A stretch of DNA of 64,000 nucleotides from NCBI RefSeq assembly GCF_000189635.1, contig NW_002476358.1:138616-202615 (forward strand), given 5' to 3'. A model generated the notes under the pieces. The model worked only from the letters and a program-made list of their open reading frames with translations, was not told the origin of the DNA and did no database searches. The position numbers were made by a program, and so were the translations under genes. Below are positions 26,801 to 37,581 of this stretch, piece after piece (the stretch's first letter is position 1; every line of letters starts with the position of its first letter). This DNA comes from Tetrahymena thermophila SB210 (Eukaryota; Ciliophora; Oligohymenophorea; Hymenostomatida; Tetrahymenidae).

Positions 26801-27178
26801 CCCTTTTTTAGATTGCTAGACTTAATTATAAAATTTGACTAAAAATGAAAAGAGTGTTTTCTCTAGGATAGGAGATTTTTTAATTTCTAAGCGAAAGGTA
26901 TTATCTTCTTCTTTAACTGCTTTTTCTCTTTTCATTTTTGGTGAATCAATACCATATTCATCTGCTGAATCACCAAAGTGAAAATTATCAGAATTTTAGT
27001 TAATTTTAGAATCCTCTTGCTAAAATTCATCAAAATCCATATTATACTCTTAAGCTTTTTTCTTCCTAGTAGAAATATCACTTTGTTTCATCTTTGATGA
27101 AGAAATTGGCTTTATATTAACAGACAATTCTTGATTTTATTCTTATTTTATCTTATGCCATTTATAATAGTTTTGCAT
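23828..27178 (-). CDS. LIG4: DNA ligase IV (ATP-dependent, end joining)
   Basis: Multi-exon gene, ATG at 27178 and TGA at 23828-23830. Exons begin 27178-26370, 26323-26097 and 26036 onward; further introns lie near 25920-25975, 25045-25110 and 24905-24960. After a ~95-residue charged lead comes the N-terminal ligase domain, including the LIG4-like LRLIMPHHDKQRLNYGL. The adenylation domain has FHPIKPMLAGR and motif I VETKFDGERIQCH with lysine K354, then CILDGEMV, RNDEGIVIKQL, WIKMKGDYYEG, an LVAV-type strand and LEIRATEI / YTLR-FPRF. The C-terminal third holds two BRCT domains (the first with VLSLQWVKDCI, the second ending in VITPKNLLNNFG), the arrangement of LIG4, whose BRCT linker binds XRCC4. 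It seals double-strand breaks in non-homologous end joining in the nucleus and may close junctions after programmed DNA elimination. All key motifs are present. Confidence 0.93.
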
Positions 27179-27756
27179 TTTTTGTGAAAAAATATTTATT
27201 TAATTTTGATCAGATATTTTTTTGAATATTTGATTTTTTGAATTTTTGTAATTAAAGTAATATTTGGCGGAACTATTAAATTCAATCAATTAATTAATCA
27301 CTTATTAAATATTATAAATAGAGATTAAATATCACAATCATTAAATATTTTTATGCATTAATCTTTGATATTATTTAGTGTTTAAAAAACATTTTTTAAA
27401 AAAATATATTTTATTTATAAATAGGCTTTAATTTCTTTTTACTAATTAAAATTCTATTTATTTTTTTTTAGCTTACAAGTTCAATTAAATAGTTGGTTCT
27501 ACTAAAGTATGTAAATTAAAGTAAACAATTATAAGTTTTTTTGCTTGATAAAGTTCATTTATTGGCTTATAAATTATTATTTTTGATTAATTAAAACATA
27601 ATGAGAGAAAGATTACTAAAAATTTTAATTTATATTAACAATTAAGTATAATTAAGAATATTAATAAAAATTATATATTTTAAATGAAAAAATATTATGA
27701 TATGGAAAATATTTGATTATTTTCATTTATTATTATATTTTAAAGTATTAGATAAA
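27179..27756. other. Gene-free AT-rich spacer
   Basis: About 580 bp of AT-rich sequence that contains the ligase promoter side and the 3' end of the small gene below it. No further feature is seen. Confidence 0.55.
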
Positions 27757-27966
27757 TCAAGCTTCGTTTGATGGATTTTTCATCTATTCTCTTAGATATT
27801 CTTCATAGTTCTTTCTTTCAATAGCTCTGATTTCATTCATATCTGGTAATTAACCTCCAGGAGCAGGACATACAGCTATTCTCATATAGAAAGGTATATC
27901 AGAGTTATCAGCTTTAGGGGAATAATCAGCAGGTAATGTGGGATCCTTCTTTTATTATGAATTCAT
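27757..27966 (-). CDS. Small conserved-looking hypothetical protein, 69 residues
   Basis: ATG at 27966 and TGA at 27757-27759, with an in-frame TAA and TAG read as Gln. The composition is clearly coding against its surroundings: PADYSPKADNSDIPFYMRIA, then VCPAPGGQLPDMNEIRAIER and a charged helical end. It has no signal peptide and no membrane helix. The mixed, non-repetitive composition and the higher GC of this 210-bp island argue for a real gene. I recognise no family. Small soluble proteins like this are often subunits of larger complexes, but nothing here shows which. Confidence 0.65.
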
Positions 27967-28124
27967 TTTTATTTTTATTTTTTAGATAATTTTTTTTGTT
28001 TATTTGTTTTTTGATAAATTAATTATTATATTTTTATTAGGTAATTAATCCACAATTTTAAATTAAACCAAAATAATGTTTAATGAGCTCAACAAGAACA
28101 CCATAAAATCTTAAAGAATTTAAA

Positions 28125-28520
28125 TTTGAGTATAATAAAACATCTTATTTAAGAGAGAGAAAGCAAAATACAAAATATATTTAATCTACTTAAAGACAAA
28201 TACTATATCTGTGTTCTATAAAAATCCTCCAAATAACCAATTAGGAGCTCATTTAAAAATGTTTTTAAAGCATTTTTTTTTATTTTATAGCCTTTATTTG
28301 AGGGTGACAAATACTGTCTATATTTGAGTATAATAAAAAATCTTATTTAAGAGAGAGAAAGCAAAATACAAAATATATTTAATCTACTTAAAGACAAATA
28401 CTATATCTGTGTTCTATAAAAATCCTCCAAATAACCAATTAGGAGCTCATTTAAAAATGTTTTTAAAGCATTTTTTTTATTTTATAGCCTTTATTTGAGG
28501 GTGACAAATACTGTCTATAT
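28125..28520. repeat. Recent 198-bp tandem duplication
   Basis: Two head-to-tail copies, 28125-28322 and 28323-28520, starting at TTTGAGTATAATAAAA and ending at GACAAATACTGTCTATA. They differ by about one substitution (AAAACATC against AAAAAATC) and one T in a T-run, so the duplication is young. Neither copy holds a convincing frame. The stretch 27967-28124 before it is plain AT-rich spacer. Confidence 0.95.
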
Positions 28521-28619
28521 TTTTATTTTGTAATATACCTTAATATTTCTTATTTAGGATATGAAATAAAATTTTAAAATTGTATTTTTCATTTGATTTA
28601 ATATCCATGATTTTCGTCC

Positions 28620-29340
28620 ACAGCCTTTATTTAGAGACTATATTGATATAGACTTTATGGTAGATTAAAATGACGTGCTTATGAATTTTTAAGCTAAAAA
28701 TTTTAGAAACTTAAATTTTAGAAATGTTGATATAAGAACTAAATAGATTGAAAGATTTTAAGTTTTAAATAACATATTACTTAAAAGTGAATTAATTTTA
28801 GAATTTAAAAATATTTTATGTAAGAATTATGTAATTATAATATCATTTAATTATCAATAAATAGTTTGCTTAAATATTATTTAACAATTGATAATAAAAA
28901 ATATATTTGAATCATAATTAAATTAAGTAACTTCAAACTAATTTCATGAAACAGATAAAATAAAAATTATAAATTCACTTTCTTTATTTAGAGACTATTT
29001 TGTTTGGTATTGACTTTATTATAGATTATAATGATAAACTTGCGACTTTGTGATTTTAAAATTTTATAAACTTCACTTTTGTGTTTATTAATATTAGAAC
29101 TAAAAATCAAATTTTTTTTTTCTTCCATTAGACTTACATATTTTAAATTGTTTTAAATTAGAATTGAAAAGTATTGTATGTAATTATGATATCATTCATG
29201 TATCAATAAATGATTTAAGTATTTTTGATTAATTGATAATAAATAAAAAAATTTGAATCATTATAAAATTAAGAAACAAATAATTCAAACTAATTTCTTG
29301 TAAATATAGTTTTATAAAAAATAGATACAAAAAATAAACA
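28620..29340. repeat. Older diverged tandem duplication, ~358-bp unit
   Basis: Two related units begin at about 28622 and 28982 with CTTTATTTAGAGACTAT and continue in step: a GACTTTAT-x-x-TAGATTA segment, TAATATCATT / TGATATCATT, an ATTGATAATAA block and a TTCAAACTAATTTC block. They differ at many positions and by small indels, so they are much older than the neighbouring 198-bp pair. No coding frame is shared. The family is unknown. Confidence 0.8.
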
Positions 29341-30008
29341 TTTTTAAATCATGAGGGATAGATTCAAAAATTATTATATATCTATAAAAATGTTATCAAT
29401 TAATTATTCATATATGATTAATTAAAAATAAAGGAAAGATTTTGTTGGTTTTAAAATGTGTTGTTCACCGGATATAATTAAACTCAACATTTTTATATTA
29501 TATTTAATATATTTAGATAGAGACAAATAGTATTTATCTATTTTATTTTGAAGTATAATTAGTTTTATGATTAGAAAAAATTAAGAATAGTAAGTAGTAA
29601 ATAATATGCCAAGCTATTTATTTTAAATAACCTAAGATTTTATCATGAATTTGCTAGAACCAAGTTTGATAATTAAATTTTTAAGCCTTCATTTTGTTTA
29701 ATTATTTTTTACTATAATATATATTATAAATAACAGAACGAATATCAATATATCCATCTATCTTACAAATAAAAAATTTATAAATGATGTAAGCTAAAAA
29801 AATAAATTAAGACTACTCTAAATTTCAGATATCTCTTAAATTGTATTTTTCACAAAATAAATTGATTAAAAATATAAAATACAATGATTATTTTGTTTAC
29901 ATAAAGGGGAAGGTGATTTGATTTAATAAGATAACTATAGTATTTATATATTATTATTTTTTTATAATTAGTAGTTTACTTTTTTTGAGCATTTATTCTT
30001 TAGGATAA
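29341..30008. other. Gene-free AT-rich spacer after the repeats
   Basis: About 670 bp without a conserved frame. A short segment near 29512-29545 (TTTAGATAGAGACAAATAG) weakly resembles the ends of the repeat units upstream and could be a further decayed copy. Confidence 0.4.
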
Positions 30009-30767
30009 TCAATTAATTTACTAAAATGTTGCTTAATTGTTTTCTATGCTTTCTATATTTTCACATTGCTTTAATATTATTGGATATTTTATTTTATCAT
30101 AAATTATTTTAGCAAATAAGAAATATAAAAATATTAGCAATAAAACTCCTGCTACTGCTAAGTAGCTCATAGGCGATACCCAATCTACAAAATCATAAGG
30201 TGGTTCATAGGTAAAAGTCACAATAATATTATCTATCATATAAACACAACTAATAATATATACAAGAATCAAGTGCTTCCAAGCGAATCGAATGTTATTG
30301 ATAAAAAAATCAATATTTATGCACACATAAATTAATCCATGTTAAAGAACTTAGTTGAAGATATACCATTTATCATCCATTTCATCTTCTGGAGTATCTG
30401 GAAAATCTGCAATCCAAAACATAAGCACAATAACAAATGAAGTGCTAAACGCAAAATGAAATAAAGAATGTATTATTTTCCAAAGCTTACTACAATAATT
30501 GATTTTATTTGATTTAAAAAACAAAATCATTTCTATTAACGCAAATATAAAGTAGAGATTAGCGCTCCATACTCCCCAAAATGTAAGATATTAAAAGTTT
30601 GTATAAAACAGAGTATAATCTGCACTACCATATTCATAAAATTAGCACCACCAAACAAATTGAGTAAATAATAAAAGTACAACTCTTATAGTAAATAAAA
30701 CCTTCAAATTATTTTTCAGGAAAGCAGATTAATTTATTTGAGGTTTATCTTCATCGAAAAAAACCAT
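30009..30767 (-). CDS. Multi-pass membrane protein (possibly AIG1/FAR-17a-like)
   Basis: A single exon of 252 residues, ATG at 30767 and TGA at 30009-30011. Six hydrophobic segments are visible: VLFTIRVVLLLFTQFVWW, the YLTFWGVWSANLYFIFALIE region, a helix around FAFSTSFVIVLMFWI, one around HGLIYVCINIDFF, WKHLILVYIISCVYMI, and AVAGVLLLIFLYFLFAKI. The order resembles AIG1/FAR-17a serine-type lipid hydrolases: a six-helix bundle, an early TFW block, a late HG/ND segment and an aromatic YDFVDW loop before the last helix. The catalytic Thr/His of that family cannot be placed surely by eye, so this is a tentative call. The short hydrophilic ends are probably cytosolic. Confidence 0.75.
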
Positions 30768-31039
30768 TAATTAATATATGATTTATCCAATTTATAGTCT
30801 TATTTGATTGATTTAGTATTTCAATTTAATTCAGTAGATTCCAATATTTTTTTGTCAAGAAAGATTTATTTAAATTCAGGCCAAAAATAGTAAAATTTGT
30901 TTTGATATTTCATAAAAAATACTTCTTAATCCAAGAATATAGAATGAAAATATGTCATTTCAAAATATTTAAGTTTCATAAAGAAGTGATTTTAATTTAA
31001 TTAAAAATAATTTAATAAATAAATAAAAATGATACAAGG

Positions 31040-32708
31040 TCACTTCAATTCATACAGATCATAAAAAGATGCTTATGGGTTATATATTAATTAATTTTTT
31101 AGTTATTTATTATATGCAACATATTAAAATTTAGTTATTTCTTGCCATTTGCAAAAAATCTTGTTTAACATGCAAACGTCCTCAAAAAAAAAATCAGAGT
31201 TTATGTCTATTTGAATCAATTAACTGTGATTGCTCATTAGCAAATAAAACTCCTATAAATTGTCAATACTTGTAAAATGGCCGATTAATTAAGAGATTTA
31301 AGGCTAAATTTTATATTTAGAAATAACGTTGTTAACTTAAGAGAACTCAATACCAATATGAAAATATATTGCTTGCTACTGAATTACATCAACAATCAAT
31401 TTTCTTTCAAATTTATCACCAAATATTTCACTCTTTCCGAAAGCAGAAAACACTGTATAAATAAACAATTCTATGTCTTCTTGCTTAATATGCTAAATAT
31501 AGATATACACAGCCTTTAAATTCCTGTACTTAGAAATAAATCTTTTTTGTTTGAAGTTTTAAATATGGCTTTTTAGCTAATCTATAGAATCAATTTCTAA
31601 GCTCTCTTGCCCCATTAATATTTGATTTAGTACATATTTTTTGAATCTTTTTCCTATCAGTATCAAGCTTATAATTGACATTATCAAAATTATAAAATCA
31701 AAAGAGCTTAAAGACTCATTTGCAATATATTATTTGAAATAAGTAAGGTTGTTTAGTAAGGCTATGAGTAAAAATAGTTTTTAAACAAAAGAAAAAATTA
31801 TCATTTTGTTAAAAAAAGAAGGTCTAAGAGATTTTAAAGACTCTATTCCTCTGTTATCAGTAAATTATCTCTGATCAATATCTATGTGTATTAATTATTT
31901 GATTCCTATTACTAAACAAAGAAGTGAGGCAAATGGTTTCTTAGCAACAAAGTAGTTAATCTACTTAAATATGGATGTCATAAATAAAAATATTAAAACA
32001 GTGTCAAATATTAAGAGAAAGTAACCAAAATAATTGATACTAAAATTAGTTATGATTAACCCAAGATAAGTAACAAAATTGAAAGTAGAAATTAAAAATT
32101 CCTTAGCAAAATTCTTTAAAAATTTATCATTACAAAAATCAATAAATTAATCCTACTCAAATAGACTCACTAACCAGACTATGAAGAAATTTAAAGCAAA
32201 CGACAATATGATAAACGCAAAAAAAACATTTCTTAATGGTGTTTAGTTTTAGTATATGTAGACAGCAGAAGCAATATGCATAGGGAGACTATAAATACTA
32301 GTAATTAGGGCATACATATCTCGACCAAATTAGTTAAATTTAGGATATTTATCACAATTAATAATGAGAAAGAGATCCTCTAAGCAAAAAGGAATAAGTA
32401 TAAGCACAATTAAGTGGTCAAAAGATTATAGAAAACAGTAAGAAAATATGTTGAAGGTTGCCAATATCCTATCAACTAAATAAAATGATATAAAGCAGGA
32501 ATACAATCTAACGTTATTATCCTTTTAATATATAAGAAAAATAATTTATTATTTCTGGAAAGTAAAATTTTTAAATAAACTTTATTACACTTATCATTTA
32601 TAAAGACAAGTAGATTAACAAACCCCTTATACATTTCATAAAGATTATGTATAATAAAGATAGATTTCTTGGTACATTAATTTAATTGTCATTATTATTT
32701 TAATTCAT
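31040..32708 (-). CDS. Multi-pass membrane protein with cytosolic C-terminal domain
   Basis: Two exons, 32708-32633 and 32475-31040. The 157-nt intron starts GTATAAG and ends TTTATTTAG. The phase closes through a Phe codon to 503 residues. Five or six hydrophobic helices fill roughly residues 15-300 (for example DHLIVLILIPFC, LRNVFFAFIILSFALNFFIV, FDFIILIMSIISLILIG). The last ~190 residues are soluble, mixed charged and helical, ending at TGA 31040-31042. Other first exons are possible because all frames here are open, but this one gives the best splice sites. The family is not recognised. A 271-bp spacer separates it from the membrane-protein gene downstream; nothing shows a shared function. 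Confidence 0.7.
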
Positions 32709-33311
32709 TTTATAATCTCTTAATTGATACTAAAAATTATTTATTTCTAAATATTTATTTAAAGTTTTTATTTATTGTTCTATCTATCTTTCTTTAAATT
32801 GTTTATTTATATTAAGGATATTCATTCTATTTCATTAGTTAGCACCTTACTATTTAAATTTTGTAAGTTAATAATTATATTTATTCTTGGTTTTAAATAA
32901 TACCTGAAAAAATTGAAAATTTTATTTTGTTTACATTATTTAAAAGTAAATTTCAATTAAATTAATTACGTCATTTGTAAACTACTTCTATTCTAAACTT
33001 ATAAACAAAACCTATTAAAAATTTTAGTGTAGTTAATATATAAATATTTAATTCAACAAATTTTAAATTTATAAAGTCTTTTTATTGTTTCTTAACTTTA
33101 AATAATTTTATTGATTAATCTTTATTTATTTTTCAAAGAATTATGAAAGATATTTTATTTTAAATGATTAATATTTACTATCTTTTATTTATTTAATATT
33201 ATTATGAGAAAATAAGTTTGATATTCGTTCTTTATTCTCTAAAAAAAAATAATTTAAATGAAATTTAAAATTTTAGTTTCAACTTTAAAAAATCCAGTTA
33301 GATTTATTTTC
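32709..33311. other. Gene-free AT-rich spacer
   Basis: About 600 bp upstream of the membrane-protein gene. It is AT-rich with no frame of note, and probably holds the promoter of that gene. Confidence 0.5.
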
Positions 33312-33640
33312 TCACTAAATTTTTTTGTTAATTTAAGCAACTAACAGTTTTATCATACATTAAAAATTTTTTATTTTTATTTTAAAGCCTACCTAATGAA
33401 AAGGGTACTAGTAGTTTAAATAATAAATCAGCAACTAAGGGAGAAGTTTTAAAAAGTTTTCATATTAATTTTTTATTTACAACACCAAGGAGAACAGTTA
33501 GCAACTCTGCTGCCTAACTAGTATTACAATTTGAACAAAAATACTTGAGATTATGAGTAATTGTATATGAAGGTTACATAAATAATGTTGGTTTTATACT
33601 TTAATTTAAAAATTATATTATTCATTTTTTATTTTTAAGC
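33312..33640 (-). pseudogene. Decayed copy of the 3' end of the calcium-pump gene
   Basis: This stretch aligns base by base with the last exon part, stop region and 3' flank of the intact Ca2+-ATPase gene about 700 bp away (34015-34290). Shared blocks include TTTTTGTTCAAAT, TTAGGCAGCAGAGTTGCTAA (intact copy TTAGGCGGTAGAGTAGCTAA), GGGTA-TAGTAGTTTAA and the CACTAAATTT flank. The counterpart of the pump's last membrane segment and tail is only partly readable and frame-disrupted, so it cannot code for the same protein. It looks like the remnant of a tandem gene duplication after loss of the upstream part. The spacer 33641-34057 carries no further recognisable homology. Confidence 0.8.
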
Positions 33641-34057
33641 ATTTAATAGCCAGCCAATTAATTAAATGATGAAAAATTCAATTGAAAACATATTTTATAA
33701 AAAATTTATTGCATTTTTTAACTACTACATTTATTCTTAATTTTTAATGAAAATCAATCAAAAATATCTAAAAATTAATATATTTATTGAAGAAAAATCT
33801 AATTTAACCAATTTTAATTTATGAAATATTTATAAATTTTTTTTAATTTTAAATTATATACTTTCTATTATTAATTATATATATTATATTTATAGAAAAA
33901 TGAATATTTGATTACACATTTTTTATTTTCAATTAAAAATTATTCTACATTAAATTTAAAATTATTAAGAAATTTTACAATGCAACATAAATTTTGATTT
34001 AAATTTCATTATATTTTTACTAAATTTTTTTTGTTTTTAAAGGAAATACTTAATTTA

Positions 34058-37000
34058 TCATTAAAATGGATTTGTGTGATTTAAAAGTCTATCTAATGAT
34101 GAGGGTAGTAGTTTAATTACTATACCTGCTGCAACGGATGAAGCTCCAACAAGAATGCATATTATGTTTTACTCAAGACTCAAAGGTGAGCATTTAGCTA
34201 CTCTACCGCCTAATTAAACCATAATGATTTGAACAAAAATAGTTGAAACTATAATAAACAAGAAGAGAGGATTATTGAAAAATCCTTAGAACACATTAAT
34301 TTCACTAGACTTAAGTTTTCTGCAATTAATTTCATTGAAAACTGAAAGGAAAACAAAAATATTAAAAAACATAGTTAAATGTACACCATTTTCCTCTGTC
34401 CAGTCTTTGTTTTGAATACCATTATCTACTCCAAATAGTGATGGGCCATTGAACAGAATAATGCATAATACAACTATTTGGTAAAGACTTTATAAAATAA
34501 TTCCTTTCCACATATTAGGAGTTACTATTGCATCAGTACGCTTAACGGGTTTTCTTTAGAGTAATTCATCATTTGGGGGTTCAGTTGCTAATGCCAAAGC
34601 AGCCAAAGTATCTTGCATTAAATTAACCCACAGAATTTAAATTGTGTTGAAAGGAGATTCTCTAAAAACAAGGCCACCTAAGAAAGCCATAAATAATGCT
34701 ACAACGTTTATAGTAAGCTAAAACTAAAGGAATTTTCTTATACAATCAAATATATTTCTACCCCATTTAATAGCAGTAATTGTGCTTGAAAAGTTATCAT
34801 CTATTAGTATAATTCCTGCAGCTTCTTTAGCTACTTCTGTTCCAGAAATTCCCATTGCAAAACCGATATCTGCTTTTTTTAAGGCTGGAGCATCGTTGGT
34901 ACCATCTCCAGTTACAGCTACTACTGAATCACATTTTTATAAACCTGTAACTAATAAAAATTTATCTTCAGGAGAACTTCTTGCTAAAACTCTCAAATCT
35001 TAAATAATGTCTTTAAATGCATCTATATTGCCAACTTCGTACCTTTGAATTTTGCCATCTTCTCCTCTTATTTCCTAAAGACCTCCTACTAATTCTCTAA
35101 ATTACTTTCCTTCCATAACTGTGTATCCTCCATCACTTGTGCTATAATCTTAACTTATTATACCTGCTTCTTTAGATATTGCTATTGCAGTCTCTTTATT
35201 ATCTCCTGTAACCATTCTTACTGTAACTCCAGCATTGCTACATACTCTAACTGAATCACGGATTCCTCTTCTCAAAGGATCTTGAATTCCTACCATTCCT
35301 AAAACTATAAAATCTTATTCTATTTAATTCTCTTCTGGGAGCTAATCTGCATCCATATAAGGAATTTCTTTGTAAGCTAATAACAAAGTTCTCAAACACT
35401 CATTAGAGAACTTTTGTTAAATATCTTAAAATTTTTGTAAAAATTACTAGCTAATCTACTAGATTTAACCATTTTTATTAACAAACCTGCTACATTATTC
35501 AATTAAAATTTCAGGTGCCCCTTTTGTGTAGACTCTTAAAGTACCTTGAACTCCTTTTTTTGATCTGCAAACAGTGGTCATTCTTTTTCTTGCAGAAGAG
35601 AAAGGAATTACTTTGATAATATTGTCAGAAGGTCTAAAATCTCTGTAATTAACTTAAAATTTGTAAGCTAGCTCAAGAAGAGCGCATTCAGTTTTATTTC
35701 CATTATATTCAAATTTTCCATCATCAATTTTGGGAAAAGCATTTGAATTGACGCTAATTCCTTCAGTTAAAATATTAACAAAGTTTTAGTCAAAACTCTA
35801 TCTTTCAAATTCGCTGTGCACTTCTTCTAAAGCATACATTTTTTTTACTTTCATCTTGTTTTCAGTTAATGTTCCTGTTTTATCACTGCATATTGTATCG
35901 GCACCTCCCATAATTTCACAAGAAATCAGGTTTCTAACTAAGTTATTTTCATCTTTCATTTTACCAACAGCATAAGCTAAAGATAATGTAACTGCGAGAG
36001 GTAAGCCTTCAGGAACAGCAATAACTACTACAGTTATACCAACAATTATAAAATCCACAATTTCAGAAAGAGTATCAATAGATAACAGCTTAAGATCGTT
36101 GCTAGAATAAATTGTATAAAGCAAATTTAAAATCATGCATAAAACAGTAATGAAAGCCCATTTGAATCCTATATTTCCAATTTTTTCTACAAACACATCA
36201 AGCTTTTCTTAAAGAGGTGTCTTTTTTTCTTCTTCCTCTTCTTCATTCATAAGTGCTTGCTGTTTGCCAACTCTACTCATTTATCCTACGGCAAGAACTA
36301 CCATCAAGCCGCTTCCTTCTATGACTTTAGAGCCAGAAATAAGGAAAGGCTATGGATTTTTTGCATGCTCTCCGATACTATATTTTTTAATAGGATCAGA
36401 TTCTCCTGTTATTGAAGATTCATCACACACTAAATTACTACCTTATATTAAGAATCCATCTACTGGAAAGACTTCACCAGTTTCAATGTGCATTATATCT
36501 CCTACTAAAAGTGAGTATATTGAAATATGGACAGTTTCTCCATTTCTTATTACTCCAACATCTCTCTAAGCAACTTATGCATTTAACTTTCTAAACTACT
36601 TGTCCTTCATATAGTTGTTTACTGATGTTATAGTAACAATAATAAAAACAGCTATAAAAATACCTATTCCATCTATCCAACCCTCTGCTATGCCTTATTT
36701 TATGCATCCAATTACAAGGGAGACAAAACATGCAACACATAAAATCCTTAGTACATCATCCTCTAAACACTCCATCACCAACTCAAAGAAGGTCTTTGGA
36801 GGTTTAGTTATATTTTCATTTTGACCAAAGGCCTAAATTCTATCTGAAATAGACGTATCAGAGGTATCAATACCTTTTTTTTAATGAGTTTTTAAAATTT
36901 TAAGTAGACCTTCTACGTTTCCTATATCCTCAATTTGCTTCAAAGATTAACCTTCTCTAATACTATCAGGCTAGAATAAATCACTTAACTATTCTTTTCT

Positions 37001-37072
37001 TATTTAAAAGCCTGTAGGTATTGTATTTTCAATACTATCACCTACTTCTAAGTTATTATATACCCTAGACAT
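34058..37072 (-). CDS. PMCA-type Ca2+-transporting P-type ATPase
   Basis: A single exon of 1004 residues, ATG at 37072 and TGA at 34058-34060. It is a P2B pump that moves calcium out of the cytosol with ATP. Landmarks in order: cytosolic lead; first membrane helix pair (residues ~120-170); actuator domain with [12 protein letters not shown]; helix 4 [20 protein letters not shown]; phosphorylation site CSDKTGTLT with D397; nucleotide domain with [17 protein letters not shown] and [10 protein letters not shown]; hinge [22 protein letters not shown]; then helices 5-10. Helix 6 has the [19 protein letters not shown] block that marks plasma-membrane pumps. The tail after helix 10 is only about 15 residues, so the long calmodulin-binding C-terminus of animal PMCAs is missing and regulation must differ; an N-terminal site is possible but not shown. 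Confidence 0.96.
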
Positions 37073-37581
37073 TAAATTACTATTTACTTTTTTTTTGTAT
37101 TTATTTTGTTTTTTATCAATAAATTATTAAAAATCTTAAAAACTGATTTGATTTAAATTAGCCAAAAAAAGTAAACTATCTACCGATATCATTTTTTGAT
37201 TTAAAAAATTATTCAACACTGAAAAAATTAATAAGTAAATAAATAAATATAATATAATAATTAAAATAAAGTATCCATGCATAATAACATGAATGTAGAG
37301 TTAATAATTTGTATTATATCGTTACTGATAGTAAATAATTTGGTAATAAGATATAATTATATTTTATTGTTTATCTTTTTTATGACTGTAAGATCAAATA
37401 ATTTTTTTTTTATTTCAAGTGTGCTTAAATTAATAAATTATAATTATTAAAATATGAATGGAGATTAATAATTATTAGGATATTCTATAGATATTTACAG
37501 TAGCCCTTAAATTTACTTTTACTTTGCAATATAAAGCGAATTAATAGATTACCCCTCAAGCAAAATAGCCTAAAATTTTTA
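37073..37581. promoter_or_regulatory. Divergent promoter region, pump and ankyrin genes
   Basis: 509 bp between two divergent starts (37072 minus, 37582 plus). Both promoters must lie here. AT-rich; no element can be named. Confidence 0.55.
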
